DNA of 43,803 nucleotides from Marivita sp. (GCF_020055635.1 NZ_JAIPUT010000037.1:1-43803), one strand, 5' to 3'. Positions 24,786 to 33,188 are shown, counted from the first letter of the stretch. The notes: generated by a model not told the origin, from the letters alone. Program-made: numbers and translations.

Positions 24786-25947
24786 CGTAACGCTGGTCCT
24801 TCCAGACCGTGTCATGGCGCATGCCTCGTTGCGGATCGCGGACGGCATGATCGCCGAGATCGCTGAACGCCCGGTTTCGGGCGGGATTACCGGCACGGAT
24901 CTGACGGTCTATCCCGGGTTCATCGACATGCATGGCGACATGATCGAGCTTGAACTCGAACCCCGGGCCCGGGTCGATTTTCCGATGGATGTGGCGCTGG
25001 CGTCATTGGATGCACGCTTGGCCGCCGCAGGGGTGACGACAGCCTATGCGGCGGTGTCCTTTTCTCGCGGTGCGCGTGACGGGGAACGTCGATCCTACGG
25101 GCATACAAGTCAGGTCATTCGCCAGATCCATGCCATGCGCAACACCTGCCGGGTCGATCATCGCATCCATGCACGGTTCGACATCACGTTTGACAACGCG
25201 GTTGGTGTTCTTGAGCAACTGCTCGACGATGGTCAGGTCGATCTTGTGTCGCTCATGGATCACACGCCGGGGCAGGGGCAGTACCGAAATCTTGAGGTAC
25301 ACGTCAAAAACAAGGCAGCGCATCACGGCATTTCGGAAACCGAAGCCCGCCAGATGGTCGCCAATGCCATCGCTGTAAGGTCGCGGCCGCAAGAAATCCT
25401 GATGGGCAATATCCGCTCGGTGTCCCGAATGTGTGCAGAGCACGGTGTCAGCCTTGCCAGCCACGATGACGACACCGTGGCGAAAGCCCACCTGATGGCC
25501 GATATGGGGGCCAGGATCGCAGAGTTCCCCGTGACGATCGAAGCTGCCGAGGCCGCTGCCGGCAAGGGGTTGATGACCGCGATGGGGGCTCCGAATGCCA
25601 TGCGTGGCCAAAGCTATTCCGGCAATCTGTCCGCACGCGATCTGCATGCCGCCGGTCTGTTGCACATTCTGGCCTCCGATTATCACCCCGGGGCCATTCT
25701 CGCCGCCGTGCGCGCCTTGGCACCGAACGACCCTGACGGGCTTGCCGGAGCGGTGCGACTGGCGTCGGCCAACCCGGCGCGCGCTTTGGGCATGTCGGAC
25801 CGCGGGGAACTGGTTGTCGGAAAACGGGCGGACCTGTTCATCGCCGACGCCCAGGGTCGCGTCGCGCTGACACTCTGCGCGGGCGACGTCGTGCACAGCA
25901 ATGGGACCGTCGAACTGACCGCGTCCCGAACCCTGGCGTTTGCCTGA
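24772..25947 (+). CDS. phnM: PhnM2, amidohydrolase of the PhnM family with an altered motif
   Basis: The 391-residue protein has the amidohydrolase core with HGDMIELELEPR (H54, D56), SLMDHTPGQGQY, SLASHDDDT, MGAPNAMRGQSYSGN and ASDYHPG. Compared with PhnM1 and E. coli PhnM, HTDN is HGDM and the LHLRxE segment is IHARFD. The first-shell H-x-D and most ligand motifs remain, so a metal-dependent hydrolase is likely, perhaps with another leaving group. It is the last gene of the catalytic operon, 101 bp before phnC2. Confidence 0.88.
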   Translation: MWISDVTLVLPDRVMAHASLRIADGMIAEIAERPVSGGITGTDLTVYPGFIDMHGDMIELELEPRARVDFPMDVALASLDARLAAAGVTTAYAAVSFSRGARDGERRSYGHTSQVIRQIHAMRNTCRVDHRIHARFDITFDNAVGVLEQLLDDGQVDLVSLMDHTPGQGQYRNLEVHVKNKAAHHGISETEARQMVANAIAVRSRPQEILMGNIRSVSRMCAEHGVSLASHDDDTVAKAHLMADMGARIAEFPVTIEAAEAAAGKGLMTAMGAPNAMRGQSYSGNLSARDLHAAGLLHILASDYHPGAILAAVRALAPNDPDGLAGAVRLASANPARALGMSDRGELVVGKRADLFIADAQGRVALTLCAGDVVHSNGTVELTASRTLAFA

Positions 25948-26028
25948 GCTGCGAGGGGAAAGTTCAATGAAATGTCATTGGGCAGTGCGGTAACTGTTAC
26001 GTTCGGCCCCTAGGGTCATGGCAATTGA

Positions 26029-26044
26029 ATTCATTCGGATGAAT
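26029..26044. promoter_or_regulatory. 16-bp palindrome before phnC2, identical to the phnF2 site
   Basis: ATTCATTCGGATGAAT ends 4 bp before the phnC2 ATG. It is an exact copy of 19580-19595. Binding here would block translation/transcription of the phnCDEE2 unit. Taken as a second PhnF2 operator. Confidence 0.75.
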
Positions 26045-26048
26045 CGCC

Positions 26049-26849
26049 ATGGCTGCCACCTTGTCCCTCTCGAATGTTTCCCGGGTCTTTGGCGAAACAC
26101 GCGCCGTTGACCGGGTTTCACTGGATATCGACCCCGGTCAGTTCGTCGGAGTGATTGGCCGCTCCGGTGCGGGAAAGTCGACGATGCTGCGGCTGGTCAA
26201 TCGGCTGATCGATCCGACCGAAGGATCGATCTCGTTCGACGGGGCGGAGATCACCGCGCTCAGGGGCAAGGCCTTGCGGGCATGGCGCCGCGACTGCGCG
26301 ATGATCTTTCAGCAATTCAACCTTGTCGACCGCCTGGATGTGTTGACCAACGTGCTGATCGGCCGTCTGGCCGAGCATGGGTTTCTCAGTTCCATGGCCA
26401 TGCGCTTTACCGATGCCGAACGCACAATGGCGCTTCAGGCGCTTGACCGGCTCGACCTTGTTCCGCAGGCCCTGCAGCGCGCGGGCACCTTGTCAGGGGG
26501 GCAGCAGCAGCGTGTCGCCATTGCCAAGGCGCTGGTTCAGCAGCCTAAGATCATGCTGGCCGATGAACCCATCGCGTCGCTGGACCCGGCCAATGCCACG
26601 CTGGTCATGGACGGTCTCAAGCAGATCAACACCGAAGATGGCCTGACCGTCTTGGTCAACCTGCACACGCTGGATACGGCGCGCGCCTATTGCGACCGCA
26701 TCATCGCCATGCGGGCGGGGCGCGTGTTTTTCGACGGAACCGCTGCGCAGCTGACCGATGACGTCGTCCGCGACATCTATGGCACCGAAGGCCTGCGCGA
26801 ATTCAACGAGGCGGTGACATCGACACAGAACATCGCTGTGCCTGCCTGA
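26049..26849 (+). CDS. phnC: PhnC2, phosphonate-type ABC transporter ATP-binding protein
   Basis: The 266-residue ATPase has Walker [10 protein letters not shown], signature [14 protein letters not shown] and Walker [12 protein letters not shown] with H-loop NLHTLDTA, all PhnC-like. No ribosome-binding site precedes ATG 26049; the palindrome occupies that position, so translation may be leaderless. It begins the transport half of cluster 2. Confidence 0.93.
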   Translation: MAATLSLSNVSRVFGETRAVDRVSLDIDPGQFVGVIGRSGAGKSTMLRLVNRLIDPTEGSISFDGAEITALRGKALRAWRRDCAMIFQQFNLVDRLDVLTNVLIGRLAEHGFLSSMAMRFTDAERTMALQALDRLDLVPQALQRAGTLSGGQQQRVAIAKALVQQPKIMLADEPIASLDPANATLVMDGLKQINTEDGLTVLVNLHTLDTARAYCDRIIAMRAGRVFFDGTAAQLTDDVVRDIYGTEGLREFNEAVTSTQNIAVPA

Positions 26850-26891
26850 CCCACTTGACCAACTGCCAATCCTAAACAGGGGAGATGACCC

Positions 26892-27812
26892 ATGAAACTG
26901 CTCACAACCACCGCCCTGGTCGCCATCATGGCCACCGCCGCAACAGCCGAAGGCTGGAAAGACGACTACCAGGTTCTGAAGTTCGGCATCCTGTCGAGCG
27001 AGAATGAAAAAGACCGCCTGATGCGCAACGAACCGCTGCGCACCTACCTTGAGGACTCGCTTGGCGTCGAAGTCGAGATCTTCACCGCTGGCAACTATGA
27101 TGGCGTGATCCAGGCGCTGTCCGCGAACCAGATCGAAATCGCGCGTCTTGGGTCTTCGGCCTACGCCGCCGCCTTTACCGCAACCGAAGGTGGCGTTGTG
27201 CCCACGCTGACAACGCAGAAGTTGGATGGCACGACAGGTTACTATTCGATCGTCGTGACCCGCTGCGACAGTGGCATCAAGACCCTCGAGGATGCCAAGG
27301 GCAAGGTCCATGCCTTTGCCGACCCCGACAGCACGTCCGGCTATGCCGTTCCCTACTTCAACATGGTCACGCGCGAAGGCTTCAAGCCCGAGGACTATTT
27401 CGGCACGGTGACCTTTTCGGGCAGCCACGAAGCTGGTGTGACCGGCGTCGTGAACGGCACGTTCGACACGGCGGCCACCTATCAGAACAACGCGGCGGAT
27501 GGCATCTTTCAGCGTATGGAAGACAAGGGCATGATCGAACCCGGCCAGGTCTGCACCATCTGGGAAAGCCCCGAGATCACCTCTGGTCCGTGGACCTTCC
27601 GCAAGAACCTGCCCGAAGCCTTGATCGAAGACGTGACCGCAGCCATCGAAGCATTCCCGTCCGCCGACCCCGAGGGTTACAAGCTGTATTCCTCTTGGAC
27701 AGCCGAAGACCCGAATCCCGATACAGGCTTTGTGAGGGTCGACGCCGAGCGCTACGACTGGATCGTCGATATGCGCGCCTGGATCAAGGAACAGCGCCGC
27801 TCGGGCTCGTAA
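26892..27812 (+). CDS. phnD: PhnD2, periplasmic binding protein of cluster 2
   Basis: The 306-residue protein has a signal peptide (MKLLTTTALVAIMATAATAEG) and then LKFGILSSENEKDR. The ligand segment DPDSTSGYAVP matches PhnD. Downstream residues differ from PhnD1: FSGSHEAGVTGVVNGTFDTAATY versus FTGGHEQTIVAVNNGDVDAGVTW. The ligand is likely a phosphonate-like molecule, but not necessarily the same as for cluster 1. GGGGAGATG lies upstream. A hairpin follows the gene. Confidence 0.92.
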   Translation: MKLLTTTALVAIMATAATAEGWKDDYQVLKFGILSSENEKDRLMRNEPLRTYLEDSLGVEVEIFTAGNYDGVIQALSANQIEIARLGSSAYAAAFTATEGGVVPTLTTQKLDGTTGYYSIVVTRCDSGIKTLEDAKGKVHAFADPDSTSGYAVPYFNMVTREGFKPEDYFGTVTFSGSHEAGVTGVVNGTFDTAATYQNNAADGIFQRMEDKGMIEPGQVCTIWESPEITSGPWTFRKNLPEALIEDVTAAIEAFPSADPEGYKLYSSWTAEDPNPDTGFVRVDAERYDWIVDMRAWIKEQRRSGS

Positions 27813-27824
27813 GTCTTTGACACG

Positions 27825-27850
27825 ACAGGGCGGGGTCCGCTCCGCCCTGT
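27825..27850 (+). terminator. Hairpin after phnD2
   Basis: ACAGGGCGG and CCGCCCTGT form a perfect 9-bp stem with an 8-nt loop, 13 bp after the phnD2 stop. No T-run follows, so it may stabilise the phnCD mRNA or weaken readthrough. Cluster 1 has an equivalent hairpin at 17075-17099. Confidence 0.6.
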
Positions 27851-27932
27851 GCCCGTCCCTGTTCATTGATGCCACGGGTTTCACCGTCCAGCGCGTCGGA
27901 CGGTTCGACCAGCCGCGCTTTCGAGGATCAAG

Positions 27933-28880
27933 ATGACCATCACAGCCCACTTCAGCAACGATCCCCCGCGCGCCCGTGCGACAAGGCTGTCGCAATTCGA
28001 ACTGGACTTCGCCGCGCAGCGCCGCCGGGCCAGGTTTGGCTGGATCATCGGGACGTTTTTGTTCGTGTTGGCCTTTGCCTTCACCTCGTGGATCGGAGAC
28101 TTCTTCAAGGTCACGCAGGTGACCATGCCCGACGGATCGCGCGAATGGCGCTGGATCATCCCGGCCGGCATCCCGCGCCTTGGGGAATACCTCGAAAAGA
28201 CCATCCCGACCCTGCGATGGGACACGCTTGGCGCGGACTTCGCCAATTGGTTCTGGCGCTGGAAAATCTGGATGGAGCTGTTGTTCGAGACCATCCTGAT
28301 CGCCTTCATGGCGACGGTGTTCGGGGTGATCGGCGGATTTCTCTTGTCCTTTCCGGCATCGCGTAACCTTGCGCCGAACAAATGGGTGCTCTGGCTCACA
28401 CGCCGCTATCTTGAGATTGCCCGCACGGTTCCGGAACTGGTCTGGGCACTGATCTTCGTGTTCTGCTTCTCGGTCGGGCCACTGGCCGGGGTTCTGGCCA
28501 TCGGGCTGCATGCCACGGGTGCCCTTGGCAAGCTCTATTCCGAGGTAAACGAGAACATCGACATGCGTCCGCTCGAAGGCGTCAAGGCCGCGGGCGGTAC
28601 ATGGTTCGACCAGATCCGGTACGGTGCTGTCCCGCAGGTGTTGCCCAACATCATCAGCTACACGCTGCTGCGGTTCGAGATCAATGTGCGCGCCTCGTCG
28701 ATCATCGGCTATGTGGGCGCGGGCGGTTTGGGGCAGGAATTCCGAACCGCCATGAGTTTTCAGGAATACACCGACCTGTCGGCGCTGTTCGTCATCATCT
28801 TCGTTACGGTGATGATCATCGATTACGGGTCCGAAAAGCTGCGTCACCGGATCATACACCTTGAGGAGAACCGGCCATGA
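27933..28880 (+). CDS. phnE: PhnE2a, ABC transporter permease
   Basis: The 315-residue permease starts MTITAHFSNDPP, has a first helix at about 37-55 and the EAA loop EGVKAAGGTWFDQIRYGAVPQ. RFEINVRASSIIGYVGAGGLG matches PhnE. It is about 25 residues longer than the cluster-1 short PhnE. ATGA overlap with the next permease. Confidence 0.92.
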   Translation: MTITAHFSNDPPRARATRLSQFELDFAAQRRRARFGWIIGTFLFVLAFAFTSWIGDFFKVTQVTMPDGSREWRWIIPAGIPRLGEYLEKTIPTLRWDTLGADFANWFWRWKIWMELLFETILIAFMATVFGVIGGFLLSFPASRNLAPNKWVLWLTRRYLEIARTVPELVWALIFVFCFSVGPLAGVLAIGLHATGALGKLYSEVNENIDMRPLEGVKAAGGTWFDQIRYGAVPQVLPNIISYTLLRFEINVRASSIIGYVGAGGLGQEFRTAMSFQEYTDLSALFVIIFVTVMIIDYGSEKLRHRIIHLEENRP

Positions 28881-29734
28881 GCGTGACATCCGACCAGATC
28901 GCCGAAGCGCGCGCCCGTGTTCCTCTGGCATTCCAGGCGCCTTTGCCGGTTCGCCTCCGCCGCTATGCGCTCTGGACCTTCTTCGTCGCGCTTTTCTGCT
29001 GGTGCCTCTACGATTTCAACTTCTCGCCCGTCCGCATCTGGGAAGGGTTGGCGCGTTTCGGCACCGTCGCGAGCTTCATGTTCCCGCCGTATGTCTGGAC
29101 CTCGTGGGCCGAATTCTCGGAAATCCTCAACGGTCTTGGGGAAACGCTGGCGATTGCCTTTCTCGGCACGGTGCTCGGGGCGGTCATTGCCTTTCCGCTG
29201 TCTTTCCTGGGCGCGAAGAACATCAACCGCCTGAATTTTTTCCGGCTGGGTGTACGGCGCGGTTATGACGTGATCCGGGCCTTCGAGACACTGATCCTTG
29301 CGCTGATCTTCATCCGGGCCTTCGGCCTTGGACCGCTGGCCGGTATCCTTGCCATCGCCGTCAGCGAGATCGGCACATTCGCCAAGCTGTTTTCCGAAGC
29401 GATCGAGAACACGTCGAACAAGCCCGTCGAGGGGGTCAAGGCTTCGGGCGGATCGCGGCTTCAGCAAATCCGCTTTGGGATAGCGCCGCAGGTCAATCCG
29501 GTGATCATGTCGATTTTGCTCTACAATTTTGAATCCAATGTCCGGTCCGGCACCATCCTCGGGATCGTCGGTGCAGGGGGGATCGGGTTTCTTCTCTCCG
29601 ACCGGATCGCGGCGTACAAATGGGGCGAGGCGTGGTCGATCATCTTCCTGATCATCGCTATGGTCTACGTGATCGACTGGCTGTCGGGCATCGTGCGCCA
29701 ACGCCTGATCGGCAAGACGGAGTTGGCAAAATGA
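28877..29734 (+). CDS. phnE: PhnE2b, ABC transporter permease
   Basis: The 285-residue permease has the EAA loop EGVKASGGSRLQQIRFGIAPQ and NFESNVRSGTILGIVGAGGIG. Unlike the long PhnE at 14856 it lacks the large periplasmic insertion. Its stop overlaps the start of the transglutaminase-like gene (ATGA), so that gene is part of the operon. Confidence 0.92.
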   Translation: MSVTSDQIAEARARVPLAFQAPLPVRLRRYALWTFFVALFCWCLYDFNFSPVRIWEGLARFGTVASFMFPPYVWTSWAEFSEILNGLGETLAIAFLGTVLGAVIAFPLSFLGAKNINRLNFFRLGVRRGYDVIRAFETLILALIFIRAFGLGPLAGILAIAVSEIGTFAKLFSEAIENTSNKPVEGVKASGGSRLQQIRFGIAPQVNPVIMSILLYNFESNVRSGTILGIVGAGGIGFLLSDRIAAYKWGEAWSIIFLIIAMVYVIDWLSGIVRQRLIGKTELAK

Positions 29735-30585
29735 GCATGAGTTGCGTAAGTTACCGGACAGCGGTCCCGAAAGGGTCCGTTTGTCTCGTGCCCGGTGGGA
29801 TGGATACGCCCCATGGCCGTTGCATCGGAGTAGAGGTCGAACACGCCGTCATGCGCGCGGTGACCGAGGCGCATACCGGTCAGACGGCGTATCTTGTGGA
29901 GCCGGAAAACGGCGTCCTGGCAGTGCATTGGCGCTACGATAACGCTGTCGGTGTGCCGTATCCCGACATCCTGTACCAACCGCGCGCGTCGCGCTTTACC
30001 CGCTTTGCAGATGCGCTGGTCGATGAGGTGGACGCGATCGCCCCCGGCATGACAGGGCCCGAGCGGGTCCGCGCGATCGCATGCGCCACGGCAGAACGCT
30101 TCACCTATGGTCATCCCGAGGCACGGTTCAATGACGGTCTGGACGAGGTTCCGGCGCTGGGGTGCGGGCTGACCGAAGGGTCCTGCGTGGACATCAACAC
30201 GTATTTCATAGCCTCTCTTCGCGCCGCCGGGATCGAGGTGGGCTACATCACCGGTTTCTATTTCCCGGCCGAGAAGGGTGACCATTGCGAAGATGGTCAT
30301 TGCTGGGTCGTGACGCGTGCGGGTGGGGTCGTCGAGGAATGGGACATCGCCCACCATCTCAAGATGGGCACGCGCGACATCCGGCCGGGCCTGAACCCCA
30401 AGCCGGGAATCCGCGTGGCCGGGTTTCACTCCATGGGTCTCGACTTTCCCGGCGCGGGGGTGACCGACCTCAAGGCCCTGATCGAGCCGCGCCTGGTCGA
30501 AGCCTGCGGGAGCAAAGGGTTCGATGCCCGCGAAATTCGCCTGGACCACCCGGCTGTCCAGCAGGCGAACCTTGCCGACGTGTGA
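29731..30585 (+). CDS. Transglutaminase-like cysteine protease/acyltransferase domain protein
   Basis: The 284-residue protein has the transglutaminase core around GSCVDINTYFIASLRAAGIEVGYITGFYF (Cys), GHCWVVTRAG (His) and EEWDIAHH (Asp). The spacing fits a Cys-His-Asp triad. An N-terminal beta-rich domain resembles bacterial transglutaminase N-terminal regions. No signal peptide; probably cytoplasmic. Such proteins can cleave or form amide bonds. It is translationally coupled to phnE2b, so it belongs with cluster 2, which is not standard for C-P lyase loci. The substrate is unknown. Confidence 0.8.
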   Translation: MSMSCVSYRTAVPKGSVCLVPGGMDTPHGRCIGVEVEHAVMRAVTEAHTGQTAYLVEPENGVLAVHWRYDNAVGVPYPDILYQPRASRFTRFADALVDEVDAIAPGMTGPERVRAIACATAERFTYGHPEARFNDGLDEVPALGCGLTEGSCVDINTYFIASLRAAGIEVGYITGFYFPAEKGDHCEDGHCWVVTRAGGVVEEWDIAHHLKMGTRDIRPGLNPKPGIRVAGFHSMGLDFPGAGVTDLKALIEPRLVEACGSKGFDAREIRLDHPAVQQANLADV

Positions 30586-30749
30586 CACGCATCATGATCA
30601 TCGGCAGCGCTGGATCGGTCAAAAACACCTTGGCGCGCAAGATCGCAACGGCGCTGAAGCTTCCGGTCTTTCACATGGACCGCGAGGTGTTCTGGTTGCC
30701 GGGCTGGGTCGAACGGTCCAAGGACGATCAACTGAGGCAGGTCGAGCGG
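30582..30749 (+). pseudogene. Truncated P-loop kinase (adenylate kinase/FlaR-like), broken
   Basis: From GTG 30582 (GTGA overlap with the transglutaminase stop) the frame reads TRIMIIGSAGSVKNTLARKIA, HMDREVFWLPGWVERSKDDQ and LRQVER. This matches the N-terminal third of small P-loop kinases of the FlaR/topology-modulation type. The normal GxxGSGKST loop is degraded to GSAGSVKNT, and similarity stops at about 30749, where the frame meets the antisense 3' end of the next gene. About two thirds of the gene is missing. It was coupled to the transglutaminase and is now non-functional. Confidence 0.75.
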
Positions 30750-30773
30750 TGGTTCATTGTCTCGACTGCGTTC

Positions 30774-31682
30774 TTAACGCAAGCCCAGCCGTCCCAGAGT
30801 TGCCCAAGACGTTGCGCACAGCGCGGGGTTTCGGCACGGCCGGTTCGGTGTTTCACGATAGTATTCCAGTGCGATCACCGCGCAGTAGAGCGCCCAGCCT
30901 CTCGCGCGCTGCCAATAGGGCTCGGGCATGTCCGTCGCCGTCCTGAACGCATCCGCTCCTGCCCGGTCGAGCCATGTCCACGCCGGGGCAAGATCCACCG
31001 CCGGATCACCGGCAGCTGCCAGGCCCCAGTCGATCACCGCCACCAACCGGCCATCGCGCGCCAGCAGGTTATCGGCTTTCAGATCGCCGTGCAGCCAGAC
31101 CGGTGGGCCCTCAAAGGTCACTGCCAATGCTTCGCGCCAGAGCGCCCGGGCCTCGACGGCGTCAATCTCGTCCGCGAGGGCCGCGATGCAATTGAGGGTC
31201 TGGTCGGCAAGTTCGCTCAGTGGCACGCCGCGCCTGTGGTTTGCCGCCCCGGCCAGAGGTGCGCCATCTGCATCGGTGGCACGCAGGGCCGCAAGAAAAC
31301 CTGCCAGAGCGCGACCCGCGTCGGCCGGGTTTTCCAGTGCATCCATCTGGGCCGTGCGGCCCTTGATCCACGCCACCAAAGACCACGGATACGGAAAGTC
31401 CGCGCTTGCAGGAAACTGTCGCACTGGATTTGGCAAGGTCAGTGGCACGCGCTCGAGGCGCGGCAGGATTCGGGCCTCCTTTTCCAAAAGCCGAGCAGCC
31501 GCAAGACGCCGGGGCAGACGCATCGCCAGGCTGTCACCGACCCGGTACATCGCATTGTCCGTGCCATCCGAAACCACAGGGCAAACCGGCAAGCCAGCCA
31601 AGTCCGGCGCGTGCCGATCGAGCAACGCGTGGGCCAGGGCGACGTTGGATCGGATTTCAGCATCCTGCATGGGGCGTACCAT
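30774..31682 (-). CDS. Aminoglycoside phosphotransferase-family kinase
   Basis: The roughly 302-residue protein has the APH fold: GTDNAMYRVGDSLAMRLPR (nucleotide loop, lysine replaced by Arg/Met context), LHGDLKADNLLARDG (Brenner catalytic loop HGDxxxxN) and VIDWGLAAAGDPAVDLA (metal Asp). It phosphorylates a small alcohol or sugar; an antibiotic is possible but not supported. The start is uncertain (31682 or 31670). It is convergent with the kinase remnant and divergent from the transferase at 31721, across only 38 bp. Confidence 0.75.
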   Translation of the reverse strand: MVRPMQDAEIRSNVALAHALLDRHAPDLAGLPVCPVVSDGTDNAMYRVGDSLAMRLPRRLAAARLLEKEARILPRLERVPLTLPNPVRQFPASADFPYPWSLVAWIKGRTAQMDALENPADAGRALAGFLAALRATDADGAPLAGAANHRRGVPLSELADQTLNCIAALADEIDAVEARALWREALAVTFEGPPVWLHGDLKADNLLARDGRLVAVIDWGLAAAGDPAVDLAPAWTWLDRAGADAFRTATDMPEPYWQRARGWALYCAVIALEYYRETPNRPCRNPALCATSWATLGRLGLR

Positions 31683-31720
31683 GCCACCGGGGTGCAACAG
31701 ATTTGTAGAAGGAGCGCCAA

Positions 31721-32350
31721 ATGAGCGGAGCGGGATCGAAAAAACAGCTGTCCGAGGCCCCCAATATCCACCCCGAGGCCAGCGTCGTCGACTGCGAGCT
31801 CGGGGTTTGGACCGAGGTGGGCAAAGGCACGTCGATGCGGGCCTCTTCGATGGGGGATTGGTCTTATGTCACTCAGCACTGCCATGTCGTCTGGGCCAGT
31901 ATCGGCAAGATGTGTTCGATCGCCAATGCCACCCGGATCAATCCCGGCAACCACCCGACTTGGCGCGCGGTACAGCATCACAGCGTCTACCGGGCCGAGG
32001 CATATGGGCTGGGCGAGGACGACCATGACTTCTTCGAGTGGCGCAAGGCGGATTGGGTGACCATCGGCCATGACGTCTGGATCGGCCATGGTGTGACGAT
32101 CACCGCGGGAGTGACAGTGGGAACAGGTGCGGTGATCGGCGCAGGCGCGGTTGTGACAAAGGATGTCGCGCCCTATTCCGTGGTGGGGGGCGTGCCCGCG
32201 CGGGAGATCAAGCGCCGCTTTACCGAAGCGCAGGCAGAGGCGCTTCAGAACATCGCTGTCTGGGACTGGTCACGCGACAGGTACCGCGCGGCATTGCCGG
32301 ATATTCGGGCGTTGGACATTGATGCCTTCATTGAAAAATACAACGCCTGA
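31721..32350 (+). CDS. Phosphonate-cluster hexapeptide-repeat acetyltransferase, second copy
   Basis: The 209-residue left-handed beta-helix protein is homologous to that at 14237. Shared blocks are [48 protein letters not shown] and a loop with [30 protein letters not shown] lies upstream. It sits at the end of cluster 2, but the intervening APH gene is on the other strand, so it is not in the same transcript. Acyl donor and acceptor are unknown. Confidence 0.82.
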   Translation: MSGAGSKKQLSEAPNIHPEASVVDCELGVWTEVGKGTSMRASSMGDWSYVTQHCHVVWASIGKMCSIANATRINPGNHPTWRAVQHHSVYRAEAYGLGEDDHDFFEWRKADWVTIGHDVWIGHGVTITAGVTVGTGAVIGAGAVVTKDVAPYSVVGGVPAREIKRRFTEAQAEALQNIAVWDWSRDRYRAALPDIRALDIDAFIEKYNA

Positions 32351-32357
32351 GCCCCGG

Positions 32358-32636
32358 ATGGAACAGCCGGCGCGCATTGTTCTTGAAGTTGGCTTCTTCA
32401 TTTTGGCGCTGTCTGCATTGGCCGCCTGTGTCTGGGTCGTGGTGCTCAGAAGATGGGTGCGCCCGCTCCAGATCGCCCCGGATCGTGGTTGCGCGACCGG
32501 GCGCTGCGCCTGGCGCTCGGGTCCGGATGGTCCGCGGACAATCTGCGCGTCGATCGGCGTGATCGAAAAGGCCGGTGCCCAGTTCGTGAGAACAGTCACG
32601 ACGCCGGCGGCCTTGGGTGGCCATGCTTTTTGCTGA
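32358..32636 (+). CDS. Small membrane-anchored protein, unknown
   Basis: A 92-residue ORF starting 7 bp after the transferase stop, with one hydrophobic helix (IVLEVGFFILALSALAACVWVVVL) and a basic tail. No good ribosome site and no family recognised. The codon pattern is consistent with coding; moderate to low confidence. Confidence 0.4.
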   Translation: MEQPARIVLEVGFFILALSALAACVWVVVLRRWVRPLQIAPDRGCATGRCAWRSGPDGPRTICASIGVIEKAGAQFVRTVTTPAALGGHAFC

Positions 32637-32664
32637 ATAGTCCTGAAACGTAAGGCCGTCTTTC

Positions 32665-33171
32665 ATGACACGGACACCCATCGAAACTGAGCGCCTGATC
32701 CTTGTTCACCCGCAAGCGCATCACCTCGCGGCGTATGTCGCCTATTGCTCCAGCCATCGGGCGCGATTTGTCGGTGGACCCTTCGATGCTGCGAAGGCGT
32801 TCGAAAAGCTGTGCGCCATGGCCGGGCACTGGAACCTGCGGGGGTTCGGTCGTCATGTCATGACGCTGCGGACCACCGGTCGGGCAATCGGCCATGTCGG
32901 TGCTTTGCAAATCGACGAAGCCGAGCCTCCTGAAATGACGTGGACACTTTGGAGCGATGACGTCGAGGGGCAGGGCTATGCGTTTGAGGCCGCACACGCC
33001 TATCTCGAAACGGCAGCTGCCGCGACGGGTGCCCGCGAAATGCTGGTCCGCATCGACCGGGAAAACCTGCGATCTCGGCGATTGGCAGCGCGTCTGGGTG
33101 CCCAACCGGACAGCGCCGCCACGTCGCCCCGCTGGATGCCAGAGGCAGTGACGTTTCGCATCCATTTGTAG
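32665..33171 (+). CDS. GNAT-family N-acetyltransferase (RimJ/RimL-like)
   Basis: The 168-residue protein starts MTRTPIETERLILVHP, the typical GNAT_3 opening, and contains TGRAIGHVGALQI, EMTWTLWSDDVEGQGYAFEAAHAYLE (acetyl-CoA loop region) and LVRIDRENLRSRRLAARLGA. It acetylates a primary amine; the target is not known. Confidence 0.85.
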   Translation: MTRTPIETERLILVHPQAHHLAAYVAYCSSHRARFVGGPFDAAKAFEKLCAMAGHWNLRGFGRHVMTLRTTGRAIGHVGALQIDEAEPPEMTWTLWSDDVEGQGYAFEAAHAYLETAAAATGAREMLVRIDRENLRSRRLAARLGAQPDSAATSPRWMPEAVTFRIHL

Positions 33172-33188
33172 GTCAGGGCCGTCGAGGC

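Noticed and set aside
25992..26009. Pho box before phnC2 (CTGTTAC half-site)
   Set aside because: Only one half-site resembles the consensus; the partner 7-mers on either side match at 3 or fewer of 7 positions.
26493..28931. Minus-strand 812-codon open frame across phnC2-phnD2-phnE2
   Set aside because: It is antisense to three recognisable genes. Length comes from high GC in the third codon position; no ribosome site or domain pattern.
30285..31724. Plus-strand 479-codon frame including the kinase remnant
   Set aside because: Only about 56 residues (30582-30749) resemble a kinase. The rest is out of frame in the transglutaminase gene or antisense to the APH-like gene.
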